From: Synchiropus splendidus
Lineage: Eukaryota; Chordata; Actinopteri; Syngnathiformes; Callionymidae
Reading direction: 5' to 3'
DNA length: 64,000 nt
Assembly: GCF_027744825.2 (NCBI RefSeq)
Contig: NC_071334.1
Location: forward strand, 27,419,937 to 27,483,936
Part shown: positions 55,847 to 64,000 of the stretch, piece after piece
Position numbering within the stretch: position 1 is the first letter of the stretch
How the letters are laid out: every line of letters starts with the position of its first letter
Notes under the pieces: model-generated
Database searches by the model: none
Told to the model about the DNA's origin: nothing
What the model saw: the letters and a program-made list of their open reading frames with translations, nothing else
Made by a program: the position numbers and the translations under genes

Positions 55847-55966
55847 ACCACTAATAGCGCCAAACCCGTTAAACCTGTTGACTAAACACGAGTGGAGACG
55901 CTTGTTCACCGCAGTGTTCTTACGAGGACGGATATCAGTTCACACACTCACCTGGCAGGATGCGAG

Positions 55967-55974
55967 TGACGTCA
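55967..55974. promoter_or_regulatory. Palindromic CRE/ATF site upstream of kcnk1
   Basis: Perfect TGACGTCA, 117 bp before the kcnk1 start codon, in CpG-containing sequence typical of a promoter. Actual use is an inference. Confidence 0.45.
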
Positions 55975-56090
55975 TCTTCGCCACCTGTCGAAGTGAAAAA
56001 GAATGAGGAAGAGGACCGTCCTTGATTCAGGCTTCGGAGACGTTACAGCGTCGACGCTCTGTTTATCTCCAGGACACACAACTCGGAGCG

Positions 56091-56424
56091 ATGATCCGCG
56101 AGTTTGCCCAGCGGCATCACTCGACGCTGAACTTCGCGCTGCTGCTGGTGGGCTACATCTTGTACTTGTTGTTGGGGGCCGGCATCTTCTCCGCCATCGA
56201 GCTGCCCTACGAGCAGCAGCTCCGCCGGGAGCTGAGGACGGCCCGACAGGAGTTCTTGAGCAACAACACCTGCGTGTCCGATGAGCGTTTGGAGGAGTTG
56301 CTGATTCGAGCCGTGAAGGCCAGCAACTACGGAGTCTCGGTGATCAACGTCAACAACACTGAGCCCCGAAACTGGGGCTTCGTGTCTTCCCTGTTCTTCA
56401 CCAGCACCGTGCTGACCACCACAG
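56091..56424 (+). CDS. kcnk1: kcnk1 coding exon 1
   Basis: Codes TM1, the cap and most of pore helix 1. It ends one base into the first Gly codon of the filter, at donor gtgagc. The GYG of filter 1 is therefore split across the intron, as in other TWIK genes. Confidence 0.93.
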
Positions 56425-57967
56425 GTGAGCGTCACGTGACCAGCGGGCCTCCGCCAGTGTTTTCACAACTTTTAGAACCCAAATCTTTACTGTCTAAACA
56501 GACCCCGTCTGTGTGCAAATCCGATTATTAGTGATTGTTTAACAAAGATATTAGTGATTGTTTAACACTTAGTAGTTGCTTTACTTGTTTTTCTAGCTCG
56601 GCCTCCTTCAAATGGAAAAACGTCTGGACACGTTCAGTGGGTTTTCAAAATTAATTTCTGCGTTATGAATTTAAGGGATGGCATATTCGCTATGTTACAT
56701 CAGTGCCAGGGGAAATTGGCTAAATCAGAAAGCAAAACTCTATTTGCCAATTAATATGTTCACTCTGAGGTTTCTTTTTTATTATTATCATTATAATTTC
56801 CAGCTGGAAGCAGAGAGAGTGACTTGTATGAGCTCATCTTGGTTGTTTCTATCACTCACAATTGTATACATTTATATTATATGTTAATTTATCCTGGAAG
56901 AAATGTCATTCTTCCATTTCTTTTCTTAACCATTTGCAAAAATCCTGAACCAGTTGCCTTTAAAAGACAAATCTTTTCCCTTTGAAAGAGAAATCATGTT
57001 AGCCTGAGAACCACCGGGTCTCTGTCTGTGGGCTGTTGTGAAACCCCCAATAAAGACCTGGGGCGCCACAATTACAGTTATGCCTCTTGTGTGTTTGTGT
57101 TCAGGTTATGGTCACACTGTTCCACTCTCAGATGAAGGAAAGGCTTTCTGCATCTTCTACTCACTCTTCGGCATCCCTGTCACCCTCTTCTTCCTCTCTG
57201 CTGTGGTGCAGAGGCTCATGGTGGTGGTCACGTGGGGCCCCATATCCTACTTCCACCGGCGCTGGGCCTGGTCCAAATCCAGTTTTGCCACCGTGCACGC
57301 CACCTGCCTCGCGCTCTTGATGACATTGCTCTTGCTTTTTGTCCCTGCCTGGATTTTTTTTAACCTGGAGGAGGAGTGGAACTTCCTGGAGTCACTGTAT
57401 TTCTGCTTCATCTCCCTGACCACAATCGGACTTGGAGATTATGTTCCAGGAGAAAACCAGAGTGAAGAGGAAAACCCGCACCCACAGCTCTACAGGCTCT
57501 TCATCACAGGTGAGGAGACGTTAAAGAGTAAATGAACTGGCACTGGTATCACACCCTGTAGCCATTGTAGCAACAATTTGTAGCTAAAGGACTTCCTCCC
57601 AGTTGAACTTCGTCTCTGTCAACAAATAGTTTAGATGTTTTCAAAGTCTGTTGTCACTGAAACACTTTTCTTGCTGTGCCTTCCAGTCTACTTGCTGCTG
57701 GGCCTGGTGTGTGTTCTGGTGCTGCTAGAGACCTGCTGCGAGCTCCCACATATGAGGCGCCTCAGGCAGAAGTTTTATCAGGAAAGAGTCCAGGAGCTGG
57801 ACTCGGAGACCACCAATATCATTAATAAAGATCAGCTGGATGACCCTGTGGACCACATGACTGTTCCACAACTGGTCATCCCAACTGTGTCGGAACAGAC
57901 ACTGACCATGAGGAAGAGCACCACCATGTCCACTCCTTACCTCTCAGCTAAAGGAACACACAGGTGA
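56091..57967 (+). CDS. kcnk1: TWIK-type two-pore-domain potassium channel (kcnk1-like), complete, 3 exons
   Basis: K2P channels set resting K+ conductance; two subunits form one pore. Exons 56091-56424, 57105-57509 and 57687-57967 join in phase to 339 aa (human TWIK-1 336). The order is TM1 (about 15-37), extracellular cap with Cys61 (cap disulfide) and N-glycosylation sequons at Asn58 and Asn88, pore 1 with filter TTTGYG (109-114), TM2, TM3, pore 2 with TTIGLG (217-222), TM4 (about 246-262), then a cytosolic tail. The extra Thr in filter 1 is the TWIK-1 hallmark. NYGVSV, GYGHTVPLSD and NFLESLYFCFISL also point to KCNK1 rather than KCNK6, KCNK7 or the THIK channels. The tail keeps an Ile-Ile pair (291-292) like the TWIK-1 endocytosis signal. 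The start is the first in-frame ATG, with G at -3. Confidence 0.92.
57105..57509 (+). CDS. kcnk1: kcnk1 coding exon 2
   Basis: Acceptor gtgttcag. Codes GYGHTVPLSD, TM2, TM3 and pore 2 with TTIGLGDYVPG, ending RLFIT at donor gtgagg. Confidence 0.94.
57687..57967 (+). CDS. kcnk1: kcnk1 coding exon 3 with stop
   Basis: Acceptor gtgccttccag. Codes TM4 (VYLLLGLVCVLVLLETCCEL) and the cytosolic tail, ending at TGA. The last codons read cacaggtgac, so a splice donor at this spot cannot be strictly excluded. The resulting length nevertheless fits the family. Confidence 0.9.
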
Positions 57968-59370
57968 CACCCAAGTCAAATGAGGGTGAGCGCATCGGAA
58001 ACTGAATAATCCAATGTATTTTAATCTTGAATTTTATATACAAAGGGGACCGGAAGATATTGAAACCTACATTTTTGCCAACAGTGCTTCCCGTGGACTG
58101 TTACATGAGCAAAACTCAATTCCCCCCCACGCCCTCCCAATCTACAGTCTCTAGCACCTTGGAGAGAATTTTGACACGTGACCTATTTCCCGTTTTTGGG
58201 ACAAAGACAACAGATCTTTTCATTGAAGAGCCATTTTTATGGCTCAATTCCTCGAGTATTTGTTCATATCCGGCTCATTATTCACGAGAATGGAATAACA
58301 TGTAAAAGTATTTCCTCAACACCTGGCAGCAGACATGGGGGTGAGAATTTTTTAATATTTAACATGTAAAAAAAAAAAAAAAAAAAAAAAAAAGACATTT
58401 ACGTTGCAAGTATAGTTATTGAACACTAGATGGTAGCATTTCTTGAGAAAGGTCAAACTTATTCTGCGCGTCATTGTTTCGTTCGAACACATCCTCAAAT
58501 GAGTGAACTCGTACATAGATGTTTACTATGTGAATTAGCAAAGTTAGCTTTGTTATTTACCAAAGTGTAATGGTTGAAATGGATTTATCTGCTCAGACGT
58601 TTATGTCTAGGACTTTTATTATGGATGGCTATATTTCTAAAGATGATTAAAACGTTTAAGAACCGTGTTTTGCCAGCATGTTGTCCTCTCAACTACATAT
58701 TGATTTATTAAGTTCATTTTCTTGCGCTACTGTATATTTTTTCATCATCTAAAAAGAAGTCTTTGGCTCAAGACTTTCATTTGTCACCTTTTCCTTCCTC
58801 TTTTAGTGCATTAATTCATCAAAGGCAAGAACAGTCTTTAAACAAAATATATGTTACTCAATTTAGTTCAATTTCTGCTGTTTGTTTAATAACCTTTTAT
58901 TTGTTGACACAAATATGCTTTTCAGTTGAAGAAAAGAAAAGTAACACAAACTTTATTTTTGCTGTGAAAAAGACATTTCATCATGAAACTTGGAAGAAAT
59001 ATGACGCCTACATTTATTTTTCCTGAAATGAAGATGTACTCCTCTACACTCCCGACATCAGAAAAAATACAAATCTGCAGTTGTTGCTTTAAATAGAGCG
59101 CAGATTAAATATGTATAAACTTGGGTTTATATGTTGATTTATACAATTTGCTATTCACATACTTGAGGAGACATTCACATGCAGACGGCATACAAACACA
59201 CAGACACACACTCGCTCACGGAAGTGTCCTTCGGTCGGAGTAAAACTCCGCCATTAACAAAGCACATGTCCTTCAATGTCTTTGCAGTGATTTCAAACTC
59301 TGGTTCCTCAGCAGGCGTTGACCTTTGACGTCACACTCGATTACTACCTGGCGCTCACGTCTGTGTGTGT
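57968..59370. other. Convergent 3' regions of kcnk1 (+) and entpd1 (-)
   Basis: No coding sequence is seen. The interval must hold both 3' untranslated regions. On the minus strand, AATAAA-type hexamers (TTTATT on plus) occur around 58895-59015 and could serve entpd1. A 26-base A run (58368-58393) is present on the plus strand. Exact transcript ends cannot be placed. Confidence 0.5.
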
Positions 59371-59577
59371 TTAAATAATGTGTGTTGGCCTGATGCAGCG
59401 GTGCCACAGGGGCCGCAGGCTGATGATGAAGAGGATGAACAGCAGTATGGCCATCAGCGTGACGATGGATATGTAGCCAGCTTGAGGAAGAGGTGGTGAG
59501 TCTGGAGCTTCCGCTGGGATCATGTTGGTCAGGTTCAACATGTAGCCCAGAGTCCACCCTGCGTCACTGCCCTTGAT
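59371..59577 (-). CDS. entpd1: entpd1 terminal exon with membrane anchor
   Basis: 68 codons and TAA. It begins [20 protein letters not shown] (conserved region 5), followed by a Pro-rich linker and the C-terminal transmembrane helix. It is separated from the previous exon by a 2.3-kb intron. Confidence 0.95.
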   Translation of the reverse strand: MKGSDAGWTLGYMLNLTNMIPAEAPDSPPLPQAGYISIVTLMAILLFILFIISLRPLWHRCIRPTHII

Positions 59578-62500
59578 CTGTAGCAACATGAAAAAACAGA
59601 CCTGAGTCCAGATGTGAAGACGCATGTCCAGATGTTGAAAACACAAACATGGCGATGACAACATATTCCAACAATGCAGCAGTGTTTACTGCTTGTTTTC
59701 AAATCAGTCCTCAGTCTGTCCTCAGATGACAAGACATACAATTTACAAACCAGATTAAACATGGTCAATTTTAGGATATACGATTCATGTTTACCCAGTC
59801 ACTAGTTTTTAACTTGGCCTTGGTTCTAAAGCAGTTCCCCGATCACCAACAAAATGACAGCTGGCCAATAAACAAAGCAACAGACAGCTTCATGTTGCCT
59901 ACAGTGTTGATAGTGCTCCCTCGCTGTGCAGAGGAATTCAACACCCAATATAGCTCAAGCCATTTCGGGGTATAAATCCTCAAATCCACATCAAGATTGC
60001 ACCTCCTTCTAGACTTTGTAAATAGAAGTCCTTCTATTTACAAAGGTGCTACATGCAACTGAAAGTAAGCCCCTCCCTGAGCGGTTTCAAACTGAATTTA
60101 AATTTGCCTCAATACATTTTATAGGCACTCAGACTCAAGTAATGGCATCGTCGTTGTAATAGTAGGAGTAAGGGCTGAATCTCAATATTCATGCCAGATA
60201 ACTAGCTGATACGAAACAAGGGCTTAATGAAAGCAAATGATTTTTTGGAAAAAAGAAACTGTATAAACTGTAATACAAAGAATGTAGATGGATGCTGGCT
60301 GTCCTCGATCAAAGGCAAATGTGAAATGACGTTTGCAGTTGGCTGGAAGCGCCACAGTGACTTTGGTCCTGCCTTATACTTTGCAAGCAGCCTGGGCAGG
60401 AGACATCGAAAAGAGCTCAGTAGGTGGGTTCAATGATGATGTATCTTTCAGCCCTAGTAGTCGTAATAATAAAATTATTATTTTATGGTTGATATTGTTG
60501 GATCAGATTGCTTGGAGATTTTCCTATTCATTTCTATGACTTCCAATCACATGGCTACAGATGTTCTTCATAAAAAACAAGGTATAATACAATCACGGAA
60601 ATATGTCAACTTTGTGGCATAGTGGCAAAGCGTCGAGGGACGCAAGGTTGCAGGGTTTGTGTCCGTTGGGTACTGCTTTTTACAGCAAGACGATCAAATC
60701 ATCGAACTAAATGACCGAAAAATATTAGTAAAAAATGTTGATAAGATGAATCACAACTTTGGCTGTAGGGTATCGCTCAGACACTGTATCTGTTTGATGC
60801 TGCAGGTCTGAGGGGCTTTTGAGTGCCGCCCAGAACCGCATGACGAGGAATGGGAGGGGCTGCGGTGAGGGCTGGTGTGTCCCAGTGCAGATCGGGATTG
60901 ATTCTCACATGAACTCAAATAAAAATTAAATAAAAATGCATGGGGCAGAATTGATGAGGGTGTTACCTTTTTTTTTTTTCTTAAGAATTTAAGAATGAAG
61001 AGAAAAGGCTCCAGAAAATGGGGCATTTTTCTCATTGATAAAGAACTGGTGGTTGAGCACTATTCTTTCTTGCTTCTACTGTGTTTAGCAAGCTAGCTCC
61101 AGAACATGACTGCTACCTGTCTGTCAAAACTTGCTCAGTGTTATCAATGATAATAAAACAAAATTCAACAGGTATCAAATGAAGCATGTCTTGCAGGACA
61201 GTGTTGAGTTAAAACATATAATCATAATGTGAGTGAAGGTCAGCACACTGAGAACAAAGAAAGGAACCATGATAATGTGAAATACAATGAACAAAAAAAC
61301 TGCACTAATAACACCTGCATCTGAGTCATCCGAGTACTCTGGCACCGAGGGGGTCATGAAGTGGGAGGATGTGTTGGATAATTCACTTTTCAGCACTGAA
61401 TTTTCAGAAGGTTCCTGTGTGTATTTGGTTAGTTCTATTCAAACCTCAGGACGTCCATACAAAACCACAAGAATCATTTGGAAAGGGGGGCAGGAACTAT
61501 AATGAGTGACTTTGATTCTGGTGAAAATGGGAATATGATTCACAGCTCAAAGAGAGTTCAAGGTCACCACACACAAGGTCACAGTCACGCAGGAATGAAC
61601 ACACGTGGAAAGAGTTGCCCTTTGTTTTTGGAGCACAGAAAGACGAAGATTCATTCCCTAGCGATCTTGGGACATCGTTCCCAACTAGGCAGTGCTGGCA
61701 ATGCAGCAGTAGGTCACCAAATACAAGACAGGGTAGATCCACACCCAACAACACATACATCCTTCCATATCCCTGGGGAACAATGAAAATTCAATGTACT
61801 TCAGTAGGCACATCACAGGTTGTGGTTCTGACCCAATGAAGATGTGACCCCAGTGAAGGCAAGACAGGAAAGGAGTGGACAATGATCTACTGACCTTCTT
61901 GATGTATTTAATCTTGGAGTATGCTTCTGAGGTAAAGTTGTATCCTTTAGTCAGCAAGGTGACGATGTACGTGCCGGAGAAACAGTACTCGGCCAAATAC
62001 TTCAAATTCACTCCTTTATACTGCTCCTTTATCTGCAAAAACACAGCGATAGCATCAGTGTAGCATATAGCAGGCTGCAGGACACAGATAAGACGAACAG
62101 GGATGAGCGCTTTTATGGGACTGTGACAATGGTGATTAACACGCCAACCTGCTGCCAAGGGGTAGAGCAGAATCTCGCAAGCTTTTCCTCGACTTGTGCC
62201 AAAGGCATGGATGTGTCCGTCAGGTTGAGGAAGTTCATCACAAAATAGTACGCGGAGAACGCCTGGGGGATGATAACAGAATTGGAAAAGTTCAGATGAA
62301 ATATTGGTAACCTAAAACAAATCAGATCATCTATTATACAGTATATAAACATTGCTGGTTTCACACCGTTCACCAGAAGAACAGTCAAAAAATCTCTGGA
62401 GACATCAAGACCTTATTTGGAAATCATCACTGATTTTCCCCTTTTCTTTCCTTTAATTTTTTCCTCACCGTTTTTAGCAAAACTGTTAAATAGGAGAAGT

Positions 62501-63756
62501 GATAAGTTGTGTAATAACACGGGGTTGTGTGACCTTTTTTCTACCTTTACTAAAGATTATGATATGTGCCACTTCCTTCTTTTAAAAAGCAATTACACAA
62601 TCCTTCCATGCCACATTTTCAACACACTGAAACAACTATTCCTGGAACAAAGCATTTTTTAATGCGTATTTACTTTGGACATATTCACTGTCTGAAGCCA
62701 GAGTCTCCTTGGGAGGGTTGGCTGGTGAACTCTTCAGAGAGCATCAGAGAGGTGAGATGTTCAGTCATTTGCTTCAAGTGATGTGGTAGACACTCTAAAA
62801 TATTAGTTATTTCAATTGGTTTGTCTTAATTTGTAAGCCTGTAAAACTTCCATTTTCCAATTTGAGTTAAAAATACAGAGTCATGGTTGTCACATTACCC
62901 CAAATGGGCCTTCCACTTGAGGCTGGTAGACCCCGTTGAAGGAACATTGGCTGTATTTGCAGCTAGTGAAGTTGAAAACACGCAGGACAGCTTCCTGACA
63001 TTGTTGGAAGTTTCCCCTCCCATTATGCGTGAAGGTCACCGGTGCTAGTGAAGGTTTCCTGTCTGACACACAGGGGGAGTTGTAGAGCATGGAATAGTTC
63101 TTGGTCTCCGAGTAGCCTGAGAGGAAGCAGGGGTCCGAGATCGATGCTGGACCTGACTAGGAGAGAGTGTGAGGTGGAGATGCGTAACACAGACAGAGAG
63201 ATTGTGGCCGACCAGTTGCAGTCAGAAGTTTACCTGTGTCTGGTGGGCAAGAGTCATTCGGAGGGCTTGGTCTTTCCCGTAGCACAGGAAGCTGTGCGTG
63301 TACAGATTGTAATCGTTGCCGTAGAGACGGAAAGTCATGAAGTTTTGGGGAGATTCAGATCCGTCAAAATTATCTGATACAAAGCTGATCTGAGTGGAGG
63401 CCCCGCCGAGGTCAAGAGCCCCGGTGGTCCGTAAGCCCTACAGTGTCCCAGTGAAATAGGGAAATGAAAATTAATATACAAGAAATTATGAAATACAATG
63501 CTGAAATAACATGACATTTTGAAATAAAATTCAAATGTCTACATTAATATTGAGGTAGACAGTACATGACTGCCTGCTTCAGTGAAAACCACGCACCTGC
63601 TTGAGACGATCTTCCAGGTAGTTGACCGTGATCCAGCCAAAGGCCCCCTCCTCTGGTCCACTGAGGAGTCTTGCCCCTTGGTAGTTAAACGGGAATTTCT
63701 GCAGGGTATTGCTGACAGCCTGGAAGACCTTGTCAGACGCCACACTGTCCTCCATA
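59371..63756 (-). CDS. entpd1: Ectonucleoside triphosphate diphosphohydrolase 1 (CD39), last six coding exons; 5' part outside the window
   Basis: This membrane ecto-enzyme hydrolyses extracellular ATP and ADP to AMP, damping purinergic signalling. Exons 63756-63597, 63437-63234, 63156-62899, 62262-62149, 62032-61895 and 59577-59371 join in frame to about 359 codons plus stop. Apyrase conserved regions 3 ([16 protein letters not shown]), 4 ([14 protein letters not shown]) and 5 ([15 protein letters not shown]) are all present. So are [25 protein letters not shown] and [10 protein letters not shown], with the paired extracellular cysteines. A C-terminal membrane helix ([19 protein letters not shown]) and a short cytosolic tail close the protein. 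Similarity is closest to ENTPD1 rather than ENTPD2, 3 or 8. The N-terminal membrane helix and conserved regions 1 and 2 must lie beyond 64000, so the gene is partial here only because the window ends. Confidence 0.95.
60611..60680 (+). mobile_element. tRNA-like SINE head fragment, entpd1 last intron
   Basis: tggcatagtggcaaagcgt fits a polymerase III A box and ggttgcagggtttgtgtcc a degraded B box, about 35 bases apart, as in the head of a tRNA-derived SINE. No long body follows, so it is a truncated or old copy. It is not a tRNA gene: the acceptor stem does not pair. Confidence 0.4.
61895..62032 (-). CDS. entpd1: entpd1 coding exon (EYCFSGTYI)
   Basis: 46 codons, [20 protein letters not shown] to KYIKK, phase 0; acceptor tgtttttgcag, donor gtcagt. 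Confidence 0.95.
62149..62262 (-). CDS. entpd1: entpd1 coding exon ([14 protein letters not shown])
   Basis: 38 codons, [17 protein letters not shown] to CSTPWQQ, phase 0; donor gttggc. Confidence 0.94.
62899..63156 (-). CDS. entpd1: entpd1 coding exon, cysteine-rich middle part
   Basis: 86 codons from [15 protein letters not shown] to VEGPFG, phase 0. It contains the Cys pairs and the CSFNGVYQP motif of the family; donor gtaatg. Confidence 0.95.
63234..63437 (-). CDS. entpd1: entpd1 coding exon with apyrase conserved region 4
   Basis: 68 codons from [19 protein letters not shown] to LAHQTQ, phase 0 at both ends; donor gtaaac. Confidence 0.95.
63597..63756 (-). CDS. entpd1: entpd1 coding exon with apyrase conserved region 3
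   Basis: Starts after acceptor gagtgtag with one base completing a codon, then [12 protein letters not shown]. It contains [20 protein letters not shown], including the catalytic-base glutamate region, and ends DRLKQ at donor gtgcgt. Confidence 0.94.
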
Positions 63757-64000
63757 CTACACTCACACACACACACGCACCGATTAATTAGCGTAATTCA
63801 CATTGATGTTTTCAATCAATAGAGCAGCAAATATATGAGAGCATATAGTTGAAAGGACTCGAAGGTGACTGATGTGCCATCTGAGCTATAAATCCATGCA
63901 GCGATCCATCACAGGAGGAAAGCTTTATTTTTTAAAAAAATGTTATTGAAAAAAATAAAACATTCTTCGGTAGATTTTCCCAGGTTTACGTGAAATATAC

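Noticed and set aside
56091..57967. The K2P gene as kcnk12 (THIK-2), which shares 2p16 with PSME4 in human
   Set aside because: The filter TTTGYG, NYGVSV and the pore-2 region are TWIK-1-like, not THIK-like, so synteny alone is misleading.
60611..60680. A functional tRNA gene
   Set aside because: A- and B-box-like motifs are present but there is no pairing acceptor or anticodon stem and the B box is degraded.
59371..63756. The apyrase gene as entpd2, entpd3 or entpd8
   Set aside because: [28 protein letters not shown] and [20 protein letters not shown] fit ENTPD1 closely, better than the other family members.

Overview
This window is nuclear DNA from a vertebrate, almost certainly a teleost fish. 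The coding sequence is split into short exons joined by GT-AG introns. The four recognisable proteins are vertebrate families, and non-coding DNA is rich in fish-type hAT MITEs, LINE tails and a tRNA-derived SINE. There are no rRNA genes, CRISPR arrays, bacterial operons or viral genes. The species cannot be named from the sequence alone. The AT-rich background and a 36-kb psme4 gene suggest a fairly compact fish genome.

Layout. Positions 1-8.9 kb hold no gene I can support; they contain a LINE 3' end (about 2120-2412) and a copy of an hAT MITE (about 5863-6437). chac2 (+, 8930-10414, 3 exons, 184 aa) is complete. It lies tail-to-tail with psme4 (-, 49118-13234), whose 47 coding exons I reconstructed one by one. 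They join in frame into 1809 codons plus a stop, ending in the Tyr-Tyr-Ala tail of PA200. The chac2-psme4 intergenic space holds one hAT MITE nested in another, both with target-site duplications. psme4 introns carry further hAT copies, inverted-repeat elements, a SINE split by an hAT insertion, and CA repeats placed right next to several splice donors.

From 49.1 to 56.1 kb is a head-to-head intergenic region between psme4 and a TWIK-type two-pore potassium channel (kcnk1-like, +, 56091-57967, 3 exons, 339 aa). The channel is tail-to-tail with entpd1 (-, 59371 to beyond 63756). Only the last six coding exons of entpd1 are in the window; the 5' exons lie past position 64000.

The four genes do not form one pathway. 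chac2 degrades cytosolic glutathione, psme4 caps and opens the 20S proteasome, kcnk1 carries background K+ current, and entpd1 hydrolyses extracellular ATP/ADP. chac2 and psme4 are also close neighbours in human (2p16), so that pair is old synteny. I found no evidence of a new multi-gene system. The most interesting items are the recurrent CA tracts at psme4 splice donors, the datable nested hAT insertions, changes in the TWIK channel tail, and an unexplained exon-like minus-strand reading frame at 55.6-55.85 kb.
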